15,643 nt of DNA from an uncultured Rhodocyclaceae bacterium (GTDB lineage Bacteria > Pseudomonadota > Gammaproteobacteria > Burkholderiales > Rhodocyclaceae): the NCBI GenBank assembly GCA_900549295.1, contig URNG01000077.1:1-15643 (forward strand). Direction: 5' to 3'. Of this stretch, positions 6,354-13,857 are shown piece by piece. Position 1 is the stretch's first letter. Every line of letters begins with the position of its first letter. The notes below the pieces were generated by a model. It had not been told where the DNA came from and did no database searches. It saw nothing but the letters and a program-made list of their open reading frames with translations. The translations under genes were made by a program, and so were the position numbers.

Positions 6354-7730
6354 TCAGCGCGGATCGAGTTTATCGCGCCAGCCGGGGTAGAGCTGGTCGG
6401 CATCGTCCGGGAAAGAGGCGAAGGCGCGGGCGAATTCGCGGTGTTCCCTGGCCCAGTCCAGCGGGTCGGCCCCGGCTTTCCAGCATGCGTAAGCCTGGCG
6501 CAGCGAGCGGGCGCCGGCGGCGGGGCTGTCGAGGTGGCCGTAAGCGCCGCCGCCGGCGGTGTTGATGACGTTGCCGTGGCCGAGATTGGCGAAGAAGCCG
6601 GGCAGGCGCAGCGCGTTCATGCCGCCGGAGATGATCGGCGCGGTCGGTTTCATGCCGTGCCATTCCTGCGCATAGACCGGCCCCTGGTAGCTGTCGCGCT
6701 CGATGATGTAGGCACAGGCGCGATCGTCCTTGTCGCCCTCCATCTTGCCGTAGCCCATGGTGCCGACGTGGATGCCGGAAGCGCCCTGGATGCGGCTCAT
6801 CTTGGCGAGCACGTAGGCGGTGTAGCCGCGCCTGCTCTGTGGGCTGGTCACGGCACCGTGGCCGGCGCGGTGATAGTGCAGGAACTGGCTGGCGAAATGG
6901 CGGCGGGCGGTGGTGATCATGCCCGGCCCGCCGACGTAGCCATCGACCAGAAAGGCGACCTTGTCGGCATCCGGGCCGAAGGTTTCGAGGATGTATTCGC
7001 CGCGGGCGATCATCTCATGGTGGTCGTCGGCGGTGATGTTGGCCGAGAACAGCTTGGCTTCGCCGGTTTCGTCCATCGCCCGCTTCATGGCGTCGTACAC
7101 CAGCGGGATGGTCTGTTTCATCGGCGCGAAGACCTGGTTGCCCTGCGGCTCGTCGTTCTTGATGAAATCGCCGCCCAGCCAGAATTCGTAGGCGGCGCGG
7201 GCAAAGGGTTCGGGGCGCAGGCCGAGCTTGGGCTTGATGATGGTGCCGGCGATGTAGCCGCCATCCACCACCGGGCGGCCCAGCGTGCGCCACAGGTCGG
7301 CGATGCCCTTGCTCGGGCCGTCGAAGAGTTCGATGGCGCGGCGCGGCAGATGGAAATCGACCATCTTGGCGTATTCGATGTCGCCCATGCCCTGATTGTT
7401 GCCGATGGTCAGCGTCAGGAAGGAAACCAGCATCATGCGGCCATCGATCAGGTTGCGGTCGAACAGATCGAGCGGGTAGGCGATGCGCATGTCCTCGTTC
7501 GCCTCGTCGATGTGATAGACCAGCGCGTCGACGCCGCGCGTGAAATCATCGGTGGTGCTGACTTCGACGTTGGTGCCGGTCGAGGATTCGGCGGCGAAGT
7601 GCGCGGCAGCGGCGAGGTAGCCGTGCCCGGCCTTGGGTTTCATGCGGTAGGCGCACAGGATGTGCTGGCCGCCGGCAATGAGATCGGCTTCCTTGAGGCT
7701 TAAATCGGCGTAGCGTTTGGATTGATCCAT
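6354..7730 (-). CDS. cbbM: Form II ribulose-1,5-bisphosphate carboxylase/oxygenase large subunit
   Basis: Fixes CO2 onto ribulose-1,5-bisphosphate to give two 3-phosphoglycerates; form II enzymes work as large-subunit dimers without small subunits and suit high-CO2, low-O2 settings. The 458-residue protein lines up with Rhodospirillum rubrum numbering: K166 in GTIIKPKLG; the metal site K191 (carbamylated), D193 and E194 in GGDFIKNDEPQGNQ; H287 in LHYHRAGHG; K329 of the mobile loop in TMGYGKMEG; and S368 in IISGGMN. All catalytic residues are present. The ATG at 7730-7728 has GGAGA seven bases upstream. It follows cbbY by 12 bases, so the two are probably cotranscribed, though an AT-rich stretch upstream could hold a second promoter. 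No small subunit gene and no cbbQ/cbbO activase genes adjoin it. Confidence 0.99.
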   Translation of the reverse strand: MDQSKRYADLSLKEADLIAGGQHILCAYRMKPKAGHGYLAAAAHFAAESSTGTNVEVSTTDDFTRGVDALVYHIDEANEDMRIAYPLDLFDRNLIDGRMMLVSFLTLTIGNNQGMGDIEYAKMVDFHLPRRAIELFDGPSKGIADLWRTLGRPVVDGGYIAGTIIKPKLGLRPEPFARAAYEFWLGGDFIKNDEPQGNQVFAPMKQTIPLVYDAMKRAMDETGEAKLFSANITADDHHEMIARGEYILETFGPDADKVAFLVDGYVGGPGMITTARRHFASQFLHYHRAGHGAVTSPQSRRGYTAYVLAKMSRIQGASGIHVGTMGYGKMEGDKDDRACAYIIERDSYQGPVYAQEWHGMKPTAPIISGGMNALRLPGFFANLGHGNVINTAGGGAYGHLDSPAAGARSLRQAYACWKAGADPLDWAREHREFARAFASFPDDADQLYPGWRDKLDPR

Positions 7731-7742
7731 GAGTTGTCTCCG

Positions 7743-8558
7743 TCAGGTGAGCGTCTGCGATCTGCATCGGCATGGCGGCATCCTAGGCAGGGGGATTGGT
7801 AAATAAAAGTCATGTATTTTTATTGTGAGATTCAAGAATCGCTTATCTCTCTGAGCGAGCCAGGCTTTGCTGATTTCGCCCAGGCTGTCGATGACGGCCA
7901 CTGCTCCCGCAAAATCCTGCCCCGCGCTGTAGGCGCTCGGCGTGACCAGGCAGGGAATGCCCGCGCCCTGCGCGGCGCGCAGGCCAGGGGTTGAATCCTC
8001 GATGGCCAGGCAGGCGTGCGCCGGCAGCTTCAGGCGCTCCAGCACCCAGCGGTAAATCGCCGGGTCGGGTTTCCTGGCCGCCACCGCGTCGCCTGCGCCA
8101 ATGACTTCAAACCAGCCGCTGGCCGCTGCGCCCAGATTGGCCGCGAGCAGGGCATGGACGCTGGCTGGCGTCGCGGTGCTGGCAATCGCCAGGCGGACGC
8201 CCTGCGCGCGCGCCGCCCACAGCACGTCGCACACGCCTGGCCGCAGCGGCAGAGCGCCGCTGGCGACGTGCACGATGTAGTGGGCGGTTTTGCTGCGGTG
8301 CAGGTTGTGTACCAGCTGCTCGAAGTTGCCCGCCGCCGCGCGCGCCGGGTCGGCCTGGGCGGCAAAGTGGCGGATGCGTTCCTTGCCGCCAGTGACGGCC
8401 AACAGTTTGCCGTAGAGCGCGCTGTCCCAACGCCAGGGCAGGCCGTGCGCGGCAAAGGCGGCGTTGAAGGCGGGGAGGTGGCCGTCCCGTTCCGTTTCGG
8501 CAAGGGTGCCGTCGACATCGAAAATCAGCGCCCGCAAAGGACGGTGTGGCGTTTTCAT
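7743..8558 (-). CDS. cbbY: CbbY-type HAD phosphatase (probable xylulose-1,5-bisphosphate phosphatase)
   Basis: HAD-family phosphatase. In Rhodobacter and plants CbbY removes xylulose-1,5-bisphosphate, an inhibitory RuBisCO by-product; that role here is inferred from similarity and from its place beside cbbM. Motif I is FDVDGTLAET (D14 nucleophile, D16 acid/base), motif II S127/T128 in IASTAT, motif III K163 in ARKPDP, and motif IV E187-D188 in AIEDSTPGL. The stretch LYGKLLAVTGGKERIRHF is characteristic of CbbY rather than of phosphoglycolate phosphatase (CbbZ). The ATG at 8558-8556 has a strong AGGAGG. It is the first gene of the leftward unit. Family homology appears to stop near residue 228; the remaining ~43 residues are translated through AT-rich, intergenic-looking DNA and end 12 bases before cbbM. 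A lost stop codon or a one-base indel near 7850 (a TAA lies in another frame there) could explain this. Confidence 0.93.
   Translation of the reverse strand: MKTPHRPLRALIFDVDGTLAETERDGHLPAFNAAFAAHGLPWRWDSALYGKLLAVTGGKERIRHFAAQADPARAAAGNFEQLVHNLHRSKTAHYIVHVASGALPLRPGVCDVLWAARAQGVRLAIASTATPASVHALLAANLGAAASGWFEVIGAGDAVAARKPDPAIYRWVLERLKLPAHACLAIEDSTPGLRAAQGAGIPCLVTPSAYSAGQDFAGAVAVIDSLGEISKAWLAQRDKRFLNLTIKIHDFYLPIPLPRMPPCRCRSQTLT
7795..7850 (-). promoter_or_regulatory. AT-rich, possibly regulatory stretch upstream of cbbM inside the 3' end of cbbY
   Basis: This is a marked AT-rich island in GC-rich DNA. It contains an inverted repeat, AATAAAA (7802-7808) and TTTTATT (7818-7824), around nine bases, centred about 83 bases upstream of the cbbM ATG. 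A TTGAAT hexamer is present on the minus strand but has no -10 partner at proper spacing. It could be a cbbM promoter or a regulator site; the sequence alone does not decide. Confidence 0.35.
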
Positions 8559-8762
8559 GGGTGCTTCCTCCTGCCGGAATCGAGGCTGGCAAGCCTAGGC
8601 AGGAAAGGCGGGCGCGGCCAGTCAGGATTTCTGAAGCAGGCTTCAGGATTATTTAATCAGCAATGGTTTATGAACTGCTTAAAAAATACTGACTAGGTGT
8701 TGCATCAACATTCACTTATCTTGCTTTCCGTCGCAGTAAGCCAACCATGACTGGAGAGCCAC
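8559..8762. promoter_or_regulatory. Divergent control region of the two cbb units
   Basis: A gene-free 204-base spacer between the divergent cbbY and cbbF starts. It holds a perfect palindrome CTGAAGC-AG-GCTTCAG (8631-8646), a direct repeat TCAGGATT at 8622-8629 and 8643-8650 spaced exactly 21 bases (two helical turns), and an AT-rich core (8648-8690). Three TNA-N7/8-TNA patterns of the kind bound by the LysR-type regulator CbbR fall at 8622-8634, 8643-8655 and 8668-8681, though this loose pattern also arises by chance. A TATCTT box (8717-8722) could serve cbbF; it has no good -35, as is common for activator-dependent promoters. Shine-Dalgarno sites for both genes lie at the edges. Confidence 0.65.
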
Positions 8763-9824
8763 ATGTTGTTCGGACGCACTACCTTGTCGAAATTCGTCAT
8801 CCAGCACACCCGCAACGGGCGCAGCGAACTGGGGGCGTTGCTGATCGACGTGGCCGCAGCGGTGAAAAGCATCGCGGCGCTGGTGAGCAAGGGGGCTTTG
8901 TCGGGCGTTTCCGGCCTGGCCGGCGACACCAATGCGCAGGGTGAGGCGCAGAAGAAGATCGACGTGCTCGCCAACGAGGCCATGCTGCGCCACTGCGAAT
9001 GGAGCGGACAACTGGCCGGCATGGCTTCCGAGGAACTCGCCGAACCGTATCGCATTCCTGAAGAATATCCGCGCGGGCGCTACCTGCTCGTTTTCGATCC
9101 GCTGGATGGCTCCTCCAACAGCGACGTCAATGTTTCGGTGGGCACCATCTTTTCCATCCTGCAACGCGGCGAGGCGGGCGATGCGCAGGCGGACGATTTC
9201 CTGACGCCCGGCACTGAACAGGTGGCCGCCGGTTACGCCATCTACGGCCCGGCCACCATGCTGGTGCTGACGGTGGGCGACGGCACGCACGCTTTCACCC
9301 TGGATCGGGAAAGCGGCAATTTCATCCTGACGCATCCCGACATCCGCGTGCCTGCCGAAACCCGAGAATTCGCCATCAACACCTCTAACGAGCGTTTCTG
9401 GGAAGCGCCGGTGCAGCGTTACGTGGCCGAATGCAAGGCCGGGAAAACCGGGATTCGCGGCATCGATTTCAACATGCGCTGGATCGCTTCGATGGTGGCG
9501 GAAGTGCACCGCATCCTGATGCGCGGCGGCGTGTTCATGTATCCGAAAGATCACAAAGACCCGGCCAAGCCGGGCCGCCTGCGCCTGCTCTACGAGGCCA
9601 ACCCGATGGCGATGCTGATCGAGCAGGCGGGCGGGGCGGCGTCCACCGGACGCCAGCGCATCCTGGATGTCGCGCCCGAAGCCCTGCACCAGCGGGTGCC
9701 GGTGATTCTCGGCTCGATGAGCGAAGTGGAGCGCATCGAGCGTTACCACCGGGAATTCGATACGGGTACCGACCGCCCCTTTGCCTCGCCGCTGTTTGCC
9801 GAACGCTCGCTGTTTTGCGAATAG
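8763..9824 (+). CDS. cbbF: Class I fructose-1,6-bisphosphatase
   Basis: Hydrolyses fructose-1,6-bisphosphate to fructose-6-phosphate in the regeneration phase of the CBB cycle; bacterial CBB enzymes of this type often act on sedoheptulose-1,7-bisphosphate too. The 353-residue protein has the metal-binding core S89-E-E91 and DPLDGSSNSD (112-121) with NVSVGTIFSI after it, and a substrate-binding part with FNMRWIASM, FMYPKDHKDPAKPGRLRLLYE and NPMAMLIEQAGG. The ATG at 8763 has GGAG seven bases upstream. An earlier ATG at 8748 is out of frame. It is the first gene of the rightward unit; cbbP follows after 40 bases. Length and all motifs are normal. Confidence 0.97.
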   Translation: MLFGRTTLSKFVIQHTRNGRSELGALLIDVAAAVKSIAALVSKGALSGVSGLAGDTNAQGEAQKKIDVLANEAMLRHCEWSGQLAGMASEELAEPYRIPEEYPRGRYLLVFDPLDGSSNSDVNVSVGTIFSILQRGEAGDAQADDFLTPGTEQVAAGYAIYGPATMLVLTVGDGTHAFTLDRESGNFILTHPDIRVPAETREFAINTSNERFWEAPVQRYVAECKAGKTGIRGIDFNMRWIASMVAEVHRILMRGGVFMYPKDHKDPAKPGRLRLLYEANPMAMLIEQAGGAASTGRQRILDVAPEALHQRVPVILGSMSEVERIERYHREFDTGTDRPFASPLFAERSLFCE

Positions 9825-9864
9825 TCGAACAGGGCGCTTATTTTTCTTTTCCGGGAGCCGCAAG

Positions 9865-10737
9865 ATGTCCATCAAACACCCGATCATCGCCATCACCGGC
9901 TCGTCCGGTGCCGGCACCAGCACGGTGATGCAGAGTTTCCAGCATATTTTCCGCCGGGAAAAACTCAACGCGCAGGTGGTGGAAGGCGATTCCTTCCACC
10001 GCTACGACCGCGCCGCCATGCGCGCCGAAATGCAGGCGCAGGAAGCGGCGGGCAATCCGAATTTCAGCCACTTCGGCCCGCAGGCCAATCTGCTGGCCGA
10101 GCTGGAGCAGTTGTTCATCGACTACGGCCAGCGCGGGCGCGGTCAGGTGCGCAAATATCTGCACGATGCCGGCGAGGCCGCGCCGTGGCAGCAGGAGCCG
10201 GGCACTTTCACGCCCTGGCAGGACATCGGCGGCGACACCGACCTGATGTTCTACGAAGGGCTGCACGGTGCCTGGGCGGGCGACGGCATCGACATTGCCG
10301 CGCATGTCGATCTGTGCGTCGGCGTGGTGCCGATCATCAACCTCGAATGGATACAGAAGCTGCACCGCGACCAGAAACTGCGCGGCTATTCGCAGGAAGC
10401 GGTGGTCGACGTGATCCTGCGGCGCATGCCGGATTACGTGAAGCACCTGTGTCCGCAGTTTTCGCGCACGCACGTCAATTTCCAGCGCGTGCCCATCGTC
10501 GACACCTCCAATCCCTTCATCGCCCGCGACATTCCCAGCGCCGACGAGAGCATGGTGGTGATCCGCTTCGCCAATCCCAAGGGCATCGATTTTCAGTATC
10601 TCCTCAACATCCTGCACGGCAGCATGCTGACCCGCCCGAATACCCTGGTGGTGCCGGGCGGCAAGATGGGGCTGGCGATGCAGATGATTTTCACCCCCAT
10701 GGTGCTGCGCCTGATGGATTTGAAGCGGCGCGCTTAA
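9865..10737 (+). CDS. cbbP: Phosphoribulokinase (proteobacterial class I)
   Basis: Phosphorylates ribulose-5-phosphate with ATP to the CO2 acceptor ribulose-1,5-bisphosphate, the step unique to the CBB cycle along with RuBisCO. The 290-residue length is standard for the octameric, NADH-activated proteobacterial type. The P-loop is G12-SSGAGTST20. D42 (VVEGDSFHRYDR) and E131 (YEGLHG) correspond to the catalytic base and metal ligand of the Rhodobacter enzyme, with H45 and R49 also kept. The frame stays open upstream into cbbF, but the ATG at 9865, preceded by GGGAG, gives the family N-terminus MSIKHPIIAITG. It lies 40 bases after cbbF and 15 bases before cbbT in one operon. Confidence 0.98.
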   Translation: MSIKHPIIAITGSSGAGTSTVMQSFQHIFRREKLNAQVVEGDSFHRYDRAAMRAEMQAQEAAGNPNFSHFGPQANLLAELEQLFIDYGQRGRGQVRKYLHDAGEAAPWQQEPGTFTPWQDIGGDTDLMFYEGLHGAWAGDGIDIAAHVDLCVGVVPIINLEWIQKLHRDQKLRGYSQEAVVDVILRRMPDYVKHLCPQFSRTHVNFQRVPIVDTSNPFIARDIPSADESMVVIRFANPKGIDFQYLLNILHGSMLTRPNTLVVPGGKMGLAMQMIFTPMVLRLMDLKRRA

Positions 10738-10752
10738 GCGGAGGCAAGGAAC

Positions 10753-12807
10753 ATGGAAAAAATGCTGAGCAAAGAAGTGCCGCATCGCCGCCTGGCCAAT
10801 GCCCTGCGTTTTCTGGCGGTGGATGCGGTGGAGCGGGCGAGATCCGGGCACCCCGGCGCGCCGCTGGGCATGGCGGACATTGCCGAAGTCCTCTGGCGCG
10901 ATCACCTCAAGCACAACCCGAATCACCCCGCCTGGCCGGATCGCGACCGTTTCGTGCTCTCCAACGGGCACGGCTCGATGCTGCTGTACGCCTTGCTGCA
11001 TCTCACCGGCTATGACCTGCCGCTCAGTGAATTGCAGAATTTCCGCCAGTTCGGCAGCCGCACCGCCGGACACCCGGAGGTGGGCCACACGCCCGGTGTC
11101 GAAACCACCACCGGGCCGCTGGGGCAGGGGCTGGCCAACGCGGTCGGCATGGCGCTGGCGGAAAAACTCCTGGCGCAGCGCTACAACCGTCCCGGCCATG
11201 AAATCGTCGATCACCGCACCTGGGTGTTCATGGGCGACGGCTGCCTGATGGAAGGCATCAGCCACGAAGCCTGTTCGCTGGCCGGGGTCTGGGGCTTGAA
11301 CAAGCTGGTGGCGATTTACGACGACAACGGCATCTCCATCGACGGCCACGTCAGCGGCTGGTTCCGCGACGACACGCCGGCGCGTTTTCGCGCCTGCGGC
11401 TGGCAGGTCGTCGGCCCCATCGACGGCCACGATGCGCGCGCCATCGAAGCGGCCTTGCAGACGGCCAGGGCGGAAACCCTGCGTCCGGTGCTGATCGTCT
11501 GCCGCACCCGGATCGGCTGGGGCGCGCCGCACAAGGAAGGCACGCACGAGGTGCATGGCGCGCCGCTGGGCGAGGCTGAAATCACCGCCATGCGGGCGGC
11601 GCTCGACTGGCCGCATGAACCCTTTCAGATTCCGGACGATCTGCGCGCCCTGTGGGACGCGCGCGCCAGCGGCAGCGCCGCGGAAGGCCGCTGGCAGGAG
11701 TGCTTTGCCGCCTATGCCCGGGCTTATCCCGAACTGGCGGCGGAATTCGTGCGCACGGCAAACGGCGCGCTGCCGGACGACTGGATCGCCTTGCGCGAAG
11801 AGATGGAGGCGCGCGCGGCCAGCAGGACGGATGGCATCGCCAGCCGCAAATCGTCGCAGAACTGCCTGGATTTCCTGACCGAGCGGCTGCCGGAGCTGCT
11901 GGGCGCTTCGGCTGACCTGACCGGCTCCAATCTGACGGCGGGGCGCGGCAGCCGGCCCTGGCACGAAGCGCCCCCAGGCGGCGCGCAGGCGCCCAATTAT
12001 CTTTCCTGCGGCGTGCGCGAATTCGGCATGGCGGCGGTGATGAACGGCGTCGCCCTGCATCGCGGCCTGATTCCCTACGGCGGCACTTTCGCGGTGTTTT
12101 CCGATTACGCCCGCAACGCCATCCGCATGAGCGCCCTCATGCGGCTGCGGGTGATCCACGTGCTGACGCACGATTCCATCGGCCTGGGCGAGGACGGGCC
12201 GACGCACCAGCCAATCGAGCATCTGGGCAGCCTGCGCCTGATTCCCGGCCTGGATACCTGGCGGCCCTGCGACGAACTGGAAACGGCGGTCGCCTGGGCG
12301 GAGGCGCTGGCGCGTGCCGATGGGCCGAGCGCCTTGTTCCTGTCGCGGCAGAACCTGCCGCAGTGCGGCGACGACGCCGGGCGGGCGGCGCGCATCGCGC
12401 GCGGCGGCTACGTGCTGAGTCCGGCAGCGGGCGAGGATCAGGCCGCCATTCTGGCGACCGGATCGGAAGTCGGCATCGCGCTGGCGGCGCAGCAATGCCT
12501 GGCGGCGCAGGAGGTGGCGGTGCGGGTGGTGTCGATGCCGTGCTGCGAGCGGTTCGACCGGCAGGACGTGGACTGGCGGCATCAGGTGCTGCCGGACGAT
12601 CTGCCACGGGTGGCGATCGAAGCCGCGCACCCCGATCCGTGGCGCAAATACGTCGGTCTGGATGGCGCGGTGCTGGGCATTGCCAGCTTTGGCGCTTCCG
12701 CGCCGGCGGGCGCTTTGTACGCGTATTTCGGGCTGGATGTCGCCCATCTGGTACGCGCCGTGCTCGACACCATCGTGCGGCAAAGCGGCAGCGACGGCGA
12801 TTTCTGA
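10753..12807 (+). CDS. cbbT: Transketolase
   Basis: Thiamine-diphosphate enzyme that moves two-carbon ketol units from fructose-6-P or sedoheptulose-7-P to glyceraldehyde-3-P, making pentose phosphates for acceptor regeneration. The 684 residues match full-length bacterial transketolases. Motifs: SGHPGAPLGMA (31-41), NGHGSMLLYAL (from 71), the ThDP/metal motif GDGCLMEGISHE (161-172) with DDNGISIDG (190-198), catalytic E423 in GVREFGMA, and GLGEDGPTHQP with H485 (477-487). The pyrimidine-binding and C-terminal domains follow and end with no truncation. The ATG at 10753 has GGAGG eight bases upstream; the ATG at 10762 in the same frame is a weaker alternative. It sits between cbbP and gap in the operon. 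Confidence 0.97.
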   Translation: MEKMLSKEVPHRRLANALRFLAVDAVERARSGHPGAPLGMADIAEVLWRDHLKHNPNHPAWPDRDRFVLSNGHGSMLLYALLHLTGYDLPLSELQNFRQFGSRTAGHPEVGHTPGVETTTGPLGQGLANAVGMALAEKLLAQRYNRPGHEIVDHRTWVFMGDGCLMEGISHEACSLAGVWGLNKLVAIYDDNGISIDGHVSGWFRDDTPARFRACGWQVVGPIDGHDARAIEAALQTARAETLRPVLIVCRTRIGWGAPHKEGTHEVHGAPLGEAEITAMRAALDWPHEPFQIPDDLRALWDARASGSAAEGRWQECFAAYARAYPELAAEFVRTANGALPDDWIALREEMEARAASRTDGIASRKSSQNCLDFLTERLPELLGASADLTGSNLTAGRGSRPWHEAPPGGAQAPNYLSCGVREFGMAAVMNGVALHRGLIPYGGTFAVFSDYARNAIRMSALMRLRVIHVLTHDSIGLGEDGPTHQPIEHLGSLRLIPGLDTWRPCDELETAVAWAEALARADGPSALFLSRQNLPQCGDDAGRAARIARGGYVLSPAAGEDQAAILATGSEVGIALAAQQCLAAQEVAVRVVSMPCCERFDRQDVDWRHQVLPDDLPRVAIEAAHPDPWRKYVGLDGAVLGIASFGASAPAGALYAYFGLDVAHLVRAVLDTIVRQSGSDGDF

Positions 12808-12841
12808 GGCCGACGGAATTTCATTAAAAGGAGACAAGCCC

Positions 12842-13846
12842 ATGCCGATACGCGTGGCAATCAATGGTTTTGGCCGCATCGGGCGCATGGCGTTTCGCGC
12901 CATTGCGACCGAGGCCGAGTTTTCCGGGCTGGAAGTGGTAGCGATCAACGACCTGCTCGATCCGGAGTATCTTGCCTACCTCTTGCAGCACGATTCGGTG
13001 CATGGGCGTTTTCCGGGCAACGTCGAGGTGGCGGGGCATACCCTGTGGGTGAATGGCCGCGCCATCCGCCTGAGCGCCGAGCGCGATCCGGGCGAGACGG
13101 CCTGGGGCGAGGCCGGGGTCGATGTGGTGATCGAGTCGACCGGCTTTTTCCTGACCGAAGAAAGCTGCCAAGCGCATCTGGCGGCGGGGGCGCGCAAGGT
13201 GATCCAGTCGGCGCCCGCCAAGGATGGCACGCCGCTGTTCGTCTATGGCGTCAATCATGGCGATTACGCTGCTCAGGCCATCGTTTCGGCGGCCTCCTGC
13301 ACCACTAACGGCCTGGCTCCGGTGGCGAAAGTGCTCGATGACCATTTCGGCATCCGGCGCGGCCTGATGAGCACGGTGCACGCCGCTACGGCCACGCAAA
13401 AAACGGTGGATGGCCCGTCCGGCAAGGACTGGCGCGGCGGGCGCGGCATTCTGGAGAACATCATCCCATCGGCCACCGGCGCGGCCAAGGCGGTGGGCAA
13501 GGTGATTCCGGCGCTGAACGGGAAACTGACCGGCATGGCCTTCCGCGTGCCGACCTCCGACGTGTCGGTGGTCGATCTGACGGTCGAACTGAAGAATGCA
13601 AGCAGCTACGACGACATCTGCGCGGCGATGCGCGCCGCCGCCGAAAACGAACTCAAGGGCGTGCTCGCCTATTGCGACGGCGCGGTGGTGTCCACCGACT
13701 TTCGCGGCTGTCCGCAGCCTTCGGTCTTCGACGCCGCGGCGGGCATCGCGCTCGATCCCACTTTCGTCAAGGTCGTTGCCTGGTACGACAACGAATATGG
13801 CTACACCTGCAACCTGTTGCGCCTGGCACGCCACATCATGCACTGA
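12842..13846 (+). CDS. gap: Glyceraldehyde-3-phosphate dehydrogenase, type I (GapA-like)
   Basis: Reduces 1,3-bisphosphoglycerate to glyceraldehyde-3-phosphate in the CBB cycle (reversible in glycolysis). The 334-residue protein has the Rossmann motif NGFGRIGR (8-15), D37 in the position that favours NAD over NADP, catalytic C153 in SCTTN and H180 in TVHAATATQ. Phosphate-binding GTGAAK-like SATGAAKAVGK, and YDNEYGY near the end, are also present. Overall it reads much like E. coli GapA (INDLLDPEYLAYLLQHDSVHGRF). The active-site stretch is SAASCTTNGLAP where most relatives have SNASCTTNCLAP: an N-to-A change and loss of the second, non-catalytic cysteine (now G157). Activity should be retained. 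ATG 12842 follows AAGGAGA; a longer upstream frame overlaps cbbT and is not used. It lies 34 bases after cbbT and 11 before cbbA. Confidence 0.97.
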   Translation: MPIRVAINGFGRIGRMAFRAIATEAEFSGLEVVAINDLLDPEYLAYLLQHDSVHGRFPGNVEVAGHTLWVNGRAIRLSAERDPGETAWGEAGVDVVIESTGFFLTEESCQAHLAAGARKVIQSAPAKDGTPLFVYGVNHGDYAAQAIVSAASCTTNGLAPVAKVLDDHFGIRRGLMSTVHAATATQKTVDGPSGKDWRGGRGILENIIPSATGAAKAVGKVIPALNGKLTGMAFRVPTSDVSVVDLTVELKNASSYDDICAAMRAAAENELKGVLAYCDGAVVSTDFRGCPQPSVFDAAAGIALDPTFVKVVAWYDNEYGYTCNLLRLARHIMH

Positions 13847-13857
13847 GAGGAAAACAC

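Noticed and set aside
6441..7703. 420-codon plus-strand frame opposite cbbM
   Set aside because: Antisense shadow of form II RuBisCO; no independent signals.
8622..8681. TNA-N7/8-TNA matches as proof of CbbR sites
   Set aside because: The pattern is so loose that a few matches are expected by chance in 200 AT-containing bases; kept only as a hint within the control region.
9838..12948. 1036-codon open frame on the minus strand opposite cbbP and cbbT
   Set aside because: It runs antisense across two well-supported genes and their spacer, is rich in His/Arg/Ala/Gly with no domain signature, and is a GC artefact.
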